DNA of 64,000 bases from Carboxydothermus pertinax (GCF_001950255.1 NZ_BDJK01000055.1:185551-249550); one strand, 5' to 3'; positions 42,337 through 50,953 are shown, counted from the first letter of the stretch. A program made the numbers and translations. Notes: generated by a model not told the origin, from the letters alone.

Positions 42337-43112
42337 AGGTAGCAATTTTAGGAGGAGGTTTTTCTGGATTAATAACCGCTTATTTATTAGAACAGCAAAA
42401 TATTGATTATACCCTTTTTGAAGAAAAAAGAATTATGGGCAAAAGCTTTTCCTATCCAGCCCTTATGCTAAAAAAGGATTATAAAAAACTTCCGCAAGAA
42501 ATTAAAAACCTTTTAGAAAGACCCGTTGATATCAATAAACATTTTTATGCTATCTGGCACGGAAATGTCGGTCCGGGAATAGAAAATCGTATTTTTTCTA
42601 AATTAACACCTGCAAAAATAAAACTATTCTCAAAACCCGATGTTTTTACTTTAAAAACCAAATTTGATTTAGTAATTAATGCCACCGGTAATCCCCTAAA
42701 TGCGCGTAAATTAGGGTTATGGCAAGACTCTGGTAGCATGCAGCTTCGGACAGGATTTTATACGATCGTTGGCAAAGCACCAAAAAGTTTTTTTAAAACT
42801 CTTTCCGGTAATCACCAGGGTTTTGTTTTTAATTTACCCTTCGACCAAAAAAGCGGAGTCTTAATTTTAGGAGTTGCCGGAATAACCGCCAAAGCCGTTC
42901 CGTTTTATTGGGATTTATTAATTGTAAAAGAAAGCTTAAACGTTCATTTTATTGAAATAAGTGACTGGGCTCAAAATTTTGGCACAGCAAAACCTATGAA
43001 TTATCACAATATATTTTTTGTAGGATCATCAGTAATTTCTTCCCCAAAATGGTACCGCAATGATTATTTTGCTATAACTTCAGTCCTGAAGGCATTAAAA
43101 TCGATATTATAA
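42333..43112 (+). CDS. FAD/NAD(P)-binding protein, second of a tandem pair
   Basis: The 259-aa protein starts at GTG and begins VAILGGGFSGLITAYLLEQQ with GxGxxG, so it is a flavin-binding Rossmann protein related to the gene before it but shorter. LVINATGNPLNARKLGLW is the second conserved strand, and NYHNIFFVGSSVISSPKW a likely C-terminal FAD contact. GGAGGAGG motifs in its first codons are coding sequence. The reduced size suggests loss of part of the substrate domain or a heteromeric partner role with its neighbour. Its end overlaps the converging germination gene by 6 nt. Confidence 0.75.
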   Translation: MKVAILGGGFSGLITAYLLEQQNIDYTLFEEKRIMGKSFSYPALMLKKDYKKLPQEIKNLLERPVDINKHFYAIWHGNVGPGIENRIFSKLTPAKIKLFSKPDVFTLKTKFDLVINATGNPLNARKLGLWQDSGSMQLRTGFYTIVGKAPKSFFKTLSGNHQGFVFNLPFDQKSGVLILGVAGITAKAVPFYWDLLIVKESLNVHFIEISDWAQNFGTAKPMNYHNIFFVGSSVISSPKWYRNDYFAITSVLKALKSIL

Positions 43113-44174
43113 TTTTTTTCCTTTGGGTAAGGAGATAATAAGCAATAAAACAAAAGGAACTAGAATTGAAAAAATTAAAGTGAAATAGGTTAACTCTCCC
43201 AAATAGCTAAAGTATTCTCCTAAATTTTTAAAACCATAAATAGCTGAGATTAAAGCCCAAACTCCAATAGGCAGTGAATTAATTTTTATTTTTTTTATAT
43301 CCATTAGAGCTTTAAGAATTTCTGTTAAACTCAAATACAAGAAAGTTAATTTTAATACACCCCCAATCGCCCAAACTCCAAGCATCACACTATCAAGATG
43401 CTTTAAAAAATCAGCAATGTTTACTATCCTTACCATTTCCAAAGCAACTAACTCCATTTTAGCCGTAGTTTTTACACCAAACACCGCAATCCCTAATACC
43501 CCACCAAAGAGGGCAATTGATATGATAAAATAACCTAAAACTAAAAGACGAAATAACTTTTCAGGCTTTTCATATAAGTTCACCGCAAAAAACCATAACA
43601 ATAAAGTATCGCCAAAAAAATTGATTATTTCAATACTTCCTTTTATTGCCGGTTTAATACCTTTTGCTAAAAATGGTTTAAAGTAACCAAAGTCAGCTTT
43701 AAATAGGGCATATCCTGCAACAATAACCAGGGCAAGAATCCCTAGCGGGGCTAAAATTTCAGTTGCTTTAGCCATAGTCTCAGTTCCGGAAAATAAGCCG
43801 TATAAGACGGTAATCTGCATAAGAATACCAATCATAAAAAGTGGAGTTTCAGGTAGAAAAACCCGGATTAATTCCATAAATTCTCTTAAAACAGTGATAA
43901 TTAAAATAAAATAAAGATACCAATATAATCCAAGAATAATTTTACCGATTATTCCTTTTTTTATCAGGTAACTTGTGAGGTTATCAGGATATATTTTATT
44001 TGCTATATTGGAATAAATCCAGGCTAAAAAAATACTAAAAATAAAAGCCAAGATTATAGAAATCCAAGCATCGGGTCCCGCTTCTTTAGCAATTATGCTG
44101 GGTAAAAAAATATCAACTACCGATAAAATCAAGGTAAATTGTATATATATTAATTGCAGTCCAGTAATTTTCAT
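43107..44174 (-). CDS. GerAB-type spore germination permease (orphan)
   Basis: The 355-aa protein has ten membrane helices of the amino acid permease-like GerAB/endospore germination family (Spore_permease). MKITGLQLIYIQFTLILSVVDIFLP is the typical N-terminus in which helix 1 begins, and LREFMELIRVFLPETP follows helix 3. GerAB proteins bind germinants and work with GerAA and GerAC. Neither partner lies nearby, so this is an orphan subunit or uses partners elsewhere. Divergent from minC with about 85 nt between. Confidence 0.85.
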   Translation of the reverse strand: MKITGLQLIYIQFTLILSVVDIFLPSIIAKEAGPDAWISIILAFIFSIFLAWIYSNIANKIYPDNLTSYLIKKGIIGKIILGLYWYLYFILIITVLREFMELIRVFLPETPLFMIGILMQITVLYGLFSGTETMAKATEILAPLGILALVIVAGYALFKADFGYFKPFLAKGIKPAIKGSIEIINFFGDTLLLWFFAVNLYEKPEKLFRLLVLGYFIISIALFGGVLGIAVFGVKTTAKMELVALEMVRIVNIADFLKHLDSVMLGVWAIGGVLKLTFLYLSLTEILKALMDIKKIKINSLPIGVWALISAIYGFKNLGEYFSYLGELTYFTLIFSILVPFVLLLIISLPKGKKL

Positions 44175-44259
44175 TTTAACTCCCTCCTGGCATATTTTAA
44201 CCAGATCCAGGAGGATTTTTGCATTTTTACGTCGAAATTTGGATAACGAGGTGATTTTA

Positions 44260-44889
44260 ATGCCTGAACCAGTGCAAATTAAAGGTACCCCTAAAGGCCT
44301 ACTGGTAATGCTAAATAGTCAAGATTTTTCATTGTTAAAATCCTCATTAATTGAAAAAATGGAAAAAGCTAAAGGCTTTTTTCGAGGAGCAAAGTTTACA
44401 ATAATACCTGGTCAAAATATAAGTTTAACCTCTGCTGAAAAAGATGAATTGGAAACAATCTGTAGCCAGTACGGTTTAATTTTAGAACAAGAGCCATTAA
44501 CCCTTCCAATTGATAAAACCAGAGATATGTTAAAAGCTATGCTAAATTCCATTGAAGCAGTCGAAGGAAAGGAATGCGAAATATTAGTTAGGAATTTTCG
44601 TAATGGCCAAACTTATCATAGTGAGAAATCTTTGTTAATTTTCGGAGATGTAAATCCAGGAGCTGAAATTTCAGCCCAAGGTAACATTATCGTTTGGGGA
44701 AGCCTACGAGGTATAGCCCATGCAGGATACCCGGATAATGAAAAAGCCCAGGTTATAGCTCTAAACCTGGTGCCAGCACAAATTCGCATCGGTAAATATT
44801 TCACCCGAGCCCAAGACTCCCCGGGTAATCGTCCCTATCCCGAAAAAGCAATTGTAGAAGAAGGGCATGTAATCATCGAGAAATATTAA
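44260..44889 (+). CDS. minC: Septum site-determining protein MinC
   Basis: MinC blocks FtsZ assembly away from mid-cell, with MinD. From the ATG at 44260 (GAGGTGA 5 nt before) the protein has 209 aa; the frame is open further upstream without a ribosome site. The N-terminal domain lies at about 5-100 and the C-terminal beta-helix at about 105-209. Markers are FGDVNPGAEISAQGNIIVWG, LRGIAHAGYPDNEKAQVIAL and LVPAQIRIG. minD and minE are not adjacent, unlike in many Firmicutes. Its 3' end overlaps the converging Nudix gene by 17 nt. Confidence 0.92.
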   Translation: MPEPVQIKGTPKGLLVMLNSQDFSLLKSSLIEKMEKAKGFFRGAKFTIIPGQNISLTSAEKDELETICSQYGLILEQEPLTLPIDKTRDMLKAMLNSIEAVEGKECEILVRNFRNGQTYHSEKSLLIFGDVNPGAEISAQGNIIVWGSLRGIAHAGYPDNEKAQVIALNLVPAQIRIGKYFTRAQDSPGNRPYPEKAIVEEGHVIIEKY

Positions 44890-45403
44890 CAAAATTTAAA
44901 AACCAGAAAAGTCCTATTATAGTTTTAGCATCTTTGATTTTGTCAGTAAGCAAAAGCTCTTCTATTTTACCAATCTCCACAAAGACATTTTTGACTATCT
45001 CATCCTCGTCCGGACGAGGATTTTTTTTATTTAAATCAAAAGCTAGAAAAAGATGCATAATTTCATTGGAAAAGCCCGGAGTAGTATAAAAAGTTTTTAA
45101 ATGTTTAAGAGTTTTAGCTTCAAAACCGGTTTCTTCAAAGAGTTCTCTTTTAGCGGTAAGTTCCGGTGCCTCGTTTTTTTCTAATTTTCCGGCTGGTAGT
45201 TCTAAAAGGCTTTCCCTTACAGGATAACGATATTGTTCAACAAAGATAATCTTATCGCCAAAGACTGGAATGATTGTAACTGCTCCAGGATGGAATACCA
45301 CTTCCCGGTTAGAAATCTTGCCGTTTTCTAAAAGCACCTCATCTTTCACAAGCGTTAAAATATTCCCTTGAAATATACATTTGGAAGAAATGGTTTTTTC
45401 CAT
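44873..45403 (-). CDS. nudF: Nudix hydrolase, ADP-ribose pyrophosphatase type
   Basis: The 176-aa protein has the complete Nudix box (72-94, Gx5Ex7REUxEExGU form: GKLEKNE then RELFEETGF). It also has the ADP-ribose pyrophosphatase marks HPGAVTIIP and QYRYPVRESLLELPAG, and a proline and FYTTPGFSNE after the box. It would split ADP-ribose to AMP and ribose 5-phosphate, removing a reactive sugar nucleotide. It lies 11 nt after the DUF3786 gene. Confidence 0.88.
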   Translation of the reverse strand: MEKTISSKCIFQGNILTLVKDEVLLENGKISNREVVFHPGAVTIIPVFGDKIIFVEQYRYPVRESLLELPAGKLEKNEAPELTAKRELFEETGFEAKTLKHLKTFYTTPGFSNEIMHLFLAFDLNKKNPRPDEDEIVKNVFVEIGKIEELLLTDKIKDAKTIIGLFWFLNFVNISR

Positions 45404-45414
45404 ATAATTCCTCC

Positions 45415-45999
45415 CTATTTTATAAGCTTTAACACTACAATCGAGGCAAGTTGAACTAAATCCTCAATTTCCAAATAAAGACGCGCTCGCGCATCAAATA
45501 ATATATTGGCATTTGCTGCAAACTCTTCATCTTCTGCCCAAAAAACAATAAAAAGTTCAATCTTAGGTAAAATTTTAAGTTGAAAAGACACATCTCCTTT
45601 ATCAGAAAACTTTGCACCCAAAGCCTTGGCCTTTTGAGCAAGTTTTTCCGGTTCCTTTCCATAAACTTTTACTAAGAGATTAGTTGTTCTTTTCCTAAAA
45701 GGTTCTAAATATAATAAGCCGTCCTTTAATTCGGAAAAACCTACCCACTTTCCTAAAGGGGGTAAATCAATTGCCGTAGTCAAATAATGTAATACTAAAA
45801 TTTTTTCCTGTAAAGATAGTTCTTGAAAAAAATCAGCATCTGGCCAATTTACTTTTACCATATCATTAAAATAAGGTAAAATAATTTGGTTTTGCAGTAA
45901 AATAGCTCCTGCATTTTGAGCCATAAGTTTAGGATCGAGTTCGGCAAACTTTTGTTTAGCAAATTCCAGTGTCCGGTCTAACTGATATGGTGTACCCAT
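45415..45999 (-). CDS. DUF3786 domain protein
   Basis: The 194-aa protein matches DUF3786: YFNDMVKVNWP near the N-terminus, LHYLTTA, PLGKWVGFSELKDGLLY in the middle, and FWAEDEEFAANANILFDARARLYLEIEDL near the C-terminus. The family is spread in anaerobes and has no proven function. No cysteine motif is seen, so it is unlikely to bind Fe-S itself. It lies 11 nt before the Nudix gene on the minus strand and probably shares its transcript. Confidence 0.82.
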   Translation of the reverse strand: MGTPYQLDRTLEFAKQKFAELDPKLMAQNAGAILLQNQIILPYFNDMVKVNWPDADFFQELSLQEKILVLHYLTTAIDLPPLGKWVGFSELKDGLLYLEPFRKRTTNLLVKVYGKEPEKLAQKAKALGAKFSDKGDVSFQLKILPKIELFIVFWAEDEEFAANANILFDARARLYLEIEDLVQLASIVVLKLIK

Positions 46000-46049
46000 T
46001 CTCCCCCCGCCCCTGTTTTTTCTTTAATTATAACATAATACCTCAATAA

Positions 46050-46074
46050 ATAAAAAAACCACCTCCTGGTGGTT
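46050..46074 (-). terminator. Terminator after the 61-aa gene
   Basis: The minus strand forms a 7-bp stem (AACCACC with GGTGGTT, loop AGGA) followed by a run of seven Ts. It overlaps the stop codon of the small gene. Confidence 0.82.
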
Positions 46075-46258
46075 AAATAGCCCTTACTTTTCTAGCCACG
46101 TCCGTTTGTTTCTTTTTTTGTGAAATATAGCTCATTCCCATTTCTTCCTCAATATCCATGATTTTAACAAGGAGATTTAATCTTTCTTCCTTCCCCGCAT
46201 AAAGCCAGTTATCTAAGAGCCTGGTTCTGAGGGTTTTTAGTTTATCAGATTTTTTCAT
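46073..46258 (-). CDS. Small hypothetical protein (61 aa)
   Basis: This basic helical protein (KKSDKLKTLRTRLLDNWLYAG, RLNLLVKIMDIEEEMG) is of unknown function. The ATG at 46258 is preferred because GAGGTG lies 8 nt upstream; a start ten codons earlier has no ribosome site. It has its own promoter and terminator, which supports it being a real gene. Size and helical nature recall small sporulation regulators such as Spo0E, but the SQELD motif is absent. Confidence 0.65.
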   Translation of the reverse strand: MKKSDKLKTLRTRLLDNWLYAGKEERLNLLVKIMDIEEEMGMSYISQKKKQTDVARKVRAI

Positions 46259-46301
46259 TAGACTGCACCTCTCTGTGAAAGTCTTCACTTTTTCTTTTTC
46301 T

Positions 46302-46331
46302 ATTAGACATTTTAACTAAAATTCCTGCCAA
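46302..46331 (-). promoter_or_regulatory. Sigma-70-type promoter of the 61-aa gene
   Basis: On the minus strand TTGGCA (46326-46331) and TCTAAT (46302-46307) are separated by 18 bp, about 44 nt before the ATG. Confidence 0.55.
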
Positions 46332-46485
46332 ATTGGTTAAATTTTTTTAAATATTTTATTAATTTAAAATAAAGTTGTTTAATGTACCAGGTGTTTTAAA
46401 GCAGGATTTTTTATGATAATAGCGTATATTAAAAATTTATGGGATAAATTTGTTTTATAACTTGTCGCAGGAAGGAATGGTAAAT

Positions 46486-47469
46486 ATGGCAGCACCTACC
46501 GTTGGCATAGCTAGAACCTTAAATTACTACGCCTATTTTCCTTTTTGGAGCGGTTATTTTGATACTTTGGGCCTTAAAACCATCCTCTCCCCTCCTACTA
46601 CTAAAGAAATATTAGACCAAGGGGTTAAAGATGCTTTAGCAGAAGCATGTCTTCCTATTAAACTTTTTTTTGGTCATATAGCCAGTTTAAAAAAGAAAGT
46701 AGATTATCTTTTCATTCCCCGAATAGTAAATTTAAATAAAAAAACAGTTTATTGCCCTAAATTTCTTGGACTGCCAGATATGATTAAATATTCATATGAT
46801 GACCTTCCACCAATTATCGATATTCGAGTGGATAACAGAACTTTTCATGACGGTTTATTAATAGCTTCCTTAAAATTAGCAACTAAATTAGGTTTTTCCA
46901 AGTTAAAAGGCGTAAAAGCTTATCAAGAAGGCTTAAAGCGACAACAACTCTATGAAAACCTTTTAGCCAAAGGTTATTTACCAATAAACGAAGTAAATGT
47001 AAAAAAACCCAAACATTTTTCGGTTAAGTCACCTTTTAAAATCGCCCTTTTAGGTTACCCCTACCTGGTATATGATAATTATATCAATTTCAAGGTTCTT
47101 GAATTTTTTAATCAAAACGAAGTTCAAATTTTAACCGCCGAACAAGTACCTTTAGCAGTTAGAAAGCAATACGCTCCTTTTACCAACAAAAAGCGTGTCT
47201 TCTGGACTTTTAGTGACCGAGTTTTAAGTAGTTTTCAATATTATCTTAAAAACGTCCCAGATTTAAAGGGCATAATTCATTTAACCGCTTTTGGTTGTGG
47301 TCCGGATTTTATAGTGGACCGGATTATGGAAATAGATGCTGGAGAAAGACAAATTCCTTATTTAACCCTTACAATTGATGAACATACCGGAGAAGCTGGA
47401 TTATTAACTCGGGTTGAAGCTTTTCTCGATATGATAAAACGTAAAACCCGTTCCGAGGTGAGCCAATGA
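46486..47469 (+). CDS. Activase-associated DUF2229/COG3580-like protein
   Basis: From the ATG at 46486 the protein has 327 aa. GIARTLNYYAYFPFWSGYFDTLG is the DUF2229-type N-terminus, DALAEACLPIKLFFGH and IPRIVNLNKKTVYCPKFLGLPD hold conserved cysteines, and FGCGPDFIVDRIME with IDEHTGEAGLLTRVEAFLDM is the C-terminal signature. In other bacteria this part is fused to a BadF/HgdC-type ATPase; here it is a separate gene. The cysteines may bind an Fe-S cluster as in 2-hydroxyacyl-CoA dehydratases (HgdB fold). It overlaps the next gene by 4 nt. No substrate can be named. Confidence 0.8.
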   Translation: MAAPTVGIARTLNYYAYFPFWSGYFDTLGLKTILSPPTTKEILDQGVKDALAEACLPIKLFFGHIASLKKKVDYLFIPRIVNLNKKTVYCPKFLGLPDMIKYSYDDLPPIIDIRVDNRTFHDGLLIASLKLATKLGFSKLKGVKAYQEGLKRQQLYENLLAKGYLPINEVNVKKPKHFSVKSPFKIALLGYPYLVYDNYINFKVLEFFNQNEVQILTAEQVPLAVRKQYAPFTNKKRVFWTFSDRVLSSFQYYLKNVPDLKGIIHLTAFGCGPDFIVDRIMEIDAGERQIPYLTLTIDEHTGEAGLLTRVEAFLDMIKRKTRSEVSQ

Positions 47470-48605
47470 AAACTCTAAGAATAACTTTTCCTTACATGGG
47501 AAACTATGTCCACGCTTTTCGGGGATTATTAGAAGACCTTGGTTATGAAGTAGTCATGCCTGTAAAACCGTCAAAACGTACTCTGGACTTAGGAGTTAAA
47601 TACGCCCCGGAATTTTCCTGTCTCCCTTACAAAATTGTTCTTGGTACTTATCTTGAGACATTACCCAAGGGAGTAGACCGTATTGTTACCAGTGGAGGAG
47701 TGGGACCTTGTCGTGCAGGCTTGTATGCAAGCTTACATGAAAAAATTTTGAAAAAATTGGGCTACCAGTTTGAAATGATTGTTTTAGAACCTCCTTTGGT
47801 CGATTTAAAGGGTTTTTATAAAACTGTACAACACTTAAATTATAAAAATTATTCATTATGGTATATTTATAAAACTATTAAAAGAAACTGGCGAAAAATA
47901 AAAGCTTTAGATACCGTAGAGCAAAAAGCTTTATTTTTAAGACCCCGGGAGCTTACTAAAGGAAGTGTCTCGGCTAGATACAAAGAAGTTTTACAGTATA
48001 TTATAAATGCCTATTCCGAAAAAGAAATTGCAGAAGCCGAATATGAAGCCTTAAAAGAATTAGAAAAAGTTCCGGTAGATTTAAATAGATTAGTCGTTAA
48101 AGTTGGCATGGTAGGCGAAATTTACGTTTTATTGGAACCCAGCAGTAACTTTGAAATTGAAGAAACCATTGGCCATTTAGGAGCAGAAGTAAAACGTTCC
48201 ATGTTTTTAACCGGCTGGACTCGGGACAACACGATGCCAGGAAAAAGCGAAGATTTATTAAGTGTCAAGGATGCAGCAAAACCTTATCTACCGGAATTAA
48301 TTGGCGGTCACGGACAAGATTCTATTGGAAATGCCATTCTTTATATTAAACAAGGGTTTGATGGATTAATCCAGCTTGCTCCTTTTACTTGCATTCCTGA
48401 AATTGTAGCCCGGACAATTTTGACCAGGATTAGTCAGGAAAATAACTTTCCCATCTTAACCTTTTTCTTAGATGAACAAACGGGGAAAGCCGGTATGGAA
48501 ACTCGTTTAGAAGCTTTTATTGACCTTTTAAAAAGAAAAAAACTCCACAAATTAGAAAAAGCTGAAAAGGGAGGCAAATTAAATGGAACTTTATCTTGGA
48601 ATTGA
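47466..48605 (+). CDS. Activase-associated COG3581-like protein
   Basis: The 379-aa protein is related in pattern to the gene before it: ITFPYMGNYVHAFRGLLEDLGYEVVMP at the N-terminus, KYAPEFSCLPYKIVLG, TSGGVGPCRAGLYA, and the C-terminal IQLAPFTCIPEIVART plus FFLDEQTGKAGMETRLEAFIDLL. At least three conserved cysteines could bind an Fe-S cluster. It overlaps the upstream gene by 4 nt and the activase gene by 23 nt, so the three are made together. It would be the third part of an ATP-driven electron-activating module; its substrate is unknown. Confidence 0.8.
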   Translation: MKTLRITFPYMGNYVHAFRGLLEDLGYEVVMPVKPSKRTLDLGVKYAPEFSCLPYKIVLGTYLETLPKGVDRIVTSGGVGPCRAGLYASLHEKILKKLGYQFEMIVLEPPLVDLKGFYKTVQHLNYKNYSLWYIYKTIKRNWRKIKALDTVEQKALFLRPRELTKGSVSARYKEVLQYIINAYSEKEIAEAEYEALKELEKVPVDLNRLVVKVGMVGEIYVLLEPSSNFEIEETIGHLGAEVKRSMFLTGWTRDNTMPGKSEDLLSVKDAAKPYLPELIGGHGQDSIGNAILYIKQGFDGLIQLAPFTCIPEIVARTILTRISQENNFPILTFFLDEQTGKAGMETRLEAFIDLLKRKKLHKLEKAEKGGKLNGTLSWN

Positions 48606-49533
48606 CGTTGGTTCGGTTAGTACCAATCTTGTTTTAATAGACGAAGACAACAATGTTTATGAAAGCTTATATCTAAGAACCAAAGGGCAACCTATCCAGG
48701 TAATAAAGGAAGGAATGCAGCTCCTTAAGGAAAAATATGAAGATAAAGTAACCATTAAAGGAGTAGGTACCACCGGTAGCGGTCGCTATTTAGCTGGAGT
48801 TATTGTCGGTGCCGATATCATAAAAAATGAGATTACCGCCCATGCCATAGCTACCACTACTTTTGTCCCCGAGGTTCAAACAATAATTGAAATAGGAGGA
48901 CAAGATTCAAAAATAATTATTATTCGGGACGGTGTTGTAACTGATTTTGCAATGAATACTGTTTGTGCTGCCGGAACCGGTTCCTTTTTAGATCAACAGG
49001 CTTCGCGTTTAAATATTCCTATTGAAAAGTTTGGAGATTTAGCCTTAAAATCCACCGTTTCCGTGCGCATTGCCGGCCGCTGCACTGTTTTTGCCGAATC
49101 GGATATGATCCATAAACAGCAATTAGGATATAAAATTGAAGACATTATCAATGGCTTATGTGAAGCCTTAGTAAGAAACTATTTAAACAACGTTGGCAAA
49201 AACAAAGAAATCTTACCCCCTATTGTCTTTCAGGGCGGTGTTGCTGCCAACCGGGGAATCCGAGAGGCTTTCGCCAGGGCGTTAGGACAGGATATTATAG
49301 TTCCAAAACATTTTAATGTTATGGGAGCAATTGGTGCCGCAATTTTAGCTCGTGAAGCCACCAACGGTCAAAAGACAAACTTTAAAGGTTTTATGGTCGC
49401 CGATTTTAACTATGAAACCCGTAGTTTTGAATGTAACCACTGCCCAAACCACTGTGAAATTGCGGAAATTTCCGAAGAAGGCAAGGTTATTGGCCGTTGG
49501 GGAGGCCGTTGTCCCCGCTGGGAGGTAATTTAG
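48583..49533 (+). CDS. BadF/HgdC-family ATP-dependent activase (2-hydroxyacyl-CoA dehydratase activator type)
   Basis: The 316-aa protein has the ASKHA ATPase fold: GIDVGSVSTNLVLID (6-20), GTTGSGR (62-68), EIGGQDSK (103-110) and FQGGVAANRG. Cys128 (VCAAGTGSF) and Cys167 (IAGRCTVFAE) correspond to the two cysteines that hold the bridging [4Fe-4S] cluster in the HgdC dimer. ATP hydrolysis in this family drives one electron to a very low potential acceptor. The last 50 residues add a Cys-rich tail (Cys284, 287, 291 and 310) absent from HgdC. GGGAGG precedes the ATG. No dehydratase genes adjoin; the two upstream proteins are the likely partners. Confidence 0.88.
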   Translation: MELYLGIDVGSVSTNLVLIDEDNNVYESLYLRTKGQPIQVIKEGMQLLKEKYEDKVTIKGVGTTGSGRYLAGVIVGADIIKNEITAHAIATTTFVPEVQTIIEIGGQDSKIIIIRDGVVTDFAMNTVCAAGTGSFLDQQASRLNIPIEKFGDLALKSTVSVRIAGRCTVFAESDMIHKQQLGYKIEDIINGLCEALVRNYLNNVGKNKEILPPIVFQGGVAANRGIREAFARALGQDIIVPKHFNVMGAIGAAILAREATNGQKTNFKGFMVADFNYETRSFECNHCPNHCEIAEISEEGKVIGRWGGRCPRWEVI

Positions 49534-50953
49534 GTAAGATCACCATAAAATTAGCCCCTCCTTCAGGATTATTTTGGGCGTAAATCTTCCCTCCGTGAGC
49601 TTCCACAATTGATTTAGTTATTGCCAATCCCAGCCCGAAGCCCTTGCTACTTCGGGCTTTATCTACTTTATAAAACCTTTCAAATATTTTTCCTAAATCC
49701 TTCTCCGGGATTCCAGGACCTGTATCAGAGGTAATTATTTGAAAATCTTTTTCCCTTTCGAGAACTGCTAATTTTACCTTACCCCCGGAAGGGGTATACT
49801 TTAAGGCATTGCTTAAAAGATTTTCTATTACTCGAAATAGTTTATTTCTATCACCTATAACTTTTCCTTCTCTTACTCTTATTTCGAGCTCGAGATTAAT
49901 TCCTTTTTCGGAAAATTGATTTTTAAAGGTATTGATGCACTCCTCGGCAAATTCGGCTAAATCAATGTTTTCTAATTTTAACTTCTCTCTTCCCTCTTCA
50001 ATGCTGGCTAAATCCAAAAGTTCATTAGCCATAGTTTTTAGTCTTTCCGCTTCTATAAGAATATTTTTTAAATATTCTTCACTTATTTTCGCATCATCTG
50101 CCATTCCATCCAGAAGAGCCTCGGTGTATCCCTGGATAATTGTTAAAGGAGTTCGCAACTCATGAGAAACATTAGCCAAAAATTCCCGACGATTTTGCTC
50201 TCTTTTTTGATAAGCATCAATATATTTTTCTAATTGAGCAGCCATTTGATTTATAGTTTGAGCTATATCTCCCAACTCATCCTTACCTTGATAGGATATA
50301 CGGTGGCTAAAATCTTTGTTTGCAATTTTTTGCGCCGCAGTTTTTATTTGAATAAGAGGTTTGGTAATTGAGATCGATAACCAGAAGGCCAGTATTGTAG
50401 CCAAAATAACCCCAATAATTGTAGATAAAATATTAATTTTTATCAACTCAAAAAAGTTACCACTAATTTCCCTAACCGGTGCTTGCAGTAATATTGCAAA
50501 TAATACCCGCCCTTGAAACACCACCGGCACACCTGTAAATAAAACATCCTGTTTTAATAATTTGCTTTCTACTCTAACCGCTACCTTTTTTCCCGCTAGT
50601 AAATTTTTAACCAACTCCTGAGGAATCATATCTGCTGCCCACATCTGGCAACTGCTCCTGGGAATACCCTCGCGCCCACTACAAATTAAGATTCTCCCTT
50701 GAGGATCCACCAGTGATATATTGGCATTTAAATAGCTTCCCATGATTTCCATTTGATGGTATATTTTCCCTAAATCTCGTTCGGCTACCACATACTCGCT
50801 TAGTTTTTCACCAGCCCGAAACAAACTTTCTTGCTGCTGAGCAAAATACTTTTGTCCCATATAAATAGTGGTTGCCCATAAAATAGAGCTGGTGGCTGCG
50901 ACCACCAGCAATACTAAAGCCAGCCAGAATTTTAGCTTTAGAGAATTAGTCAC
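49487..50953 (-). CDS. Sensor histidine kinase, HAMP type
   Basis: The 488-aa protein has TM1 at 8-30, an extracellular sensor region (about 31-170, with NANISLVDPQGRIL) and TM2 at 172-194. HAMP follows at about 195-247, then HisKA with His264 (NVSHELRTPLT). The HATPase has NALKYTPSGG, DTGPGIPEKDLGKIF and GFGLGLAITK. It is a PhoR/ResE/WalK-like kinase; the signal is not known. Its start overlaps the response regulator gene by 8 nt. Its 3' end overlaps the activase gene by 47 nt on the opposite strand, so its C-terminal tail is unusual in being antisense-coded. Confidence 0.92.
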   Translation of the reverse strand: MTNSLKLKFWLALVLLVVAATSSILWATTIYMGQKYFAQQQESLFRAGEKLSEYVVAERDLGKIYHQMEIMGSYLNANISLVDPQGRILICSGREGIPRSSCQMWAADMIPQELVKNLLAGKKVAVRVESKLLKQDVLFTGVPVVFQGRVLFAILLQAPVREISGNFFELIKINILSTIIGVILATILAFWLSISITKPLIQIKTAAQKIANKDFSHRISYQGKDELGDIAQTINQMAAQLEKYIDAYQKREQNRREFLANVSHELRTPLTIIQGYTEALLDGMADDAKISEEYLKNILIEAERLKTMANELLDLASIEEGREKLKLENIDLAEFAEECINTFKNQFSEKGINLELEIRVREGKVIGDRNKLFRVIENLLSNALKYTPSGGKVKLAVLEREKDFQIITSDTGPGIPEKDLGKIFERFYKVDKARSSKGFGLGLAITKSIVEAHGGKIYAQNNPEGGANFMVILPKLPPSGDNGLPNGQ

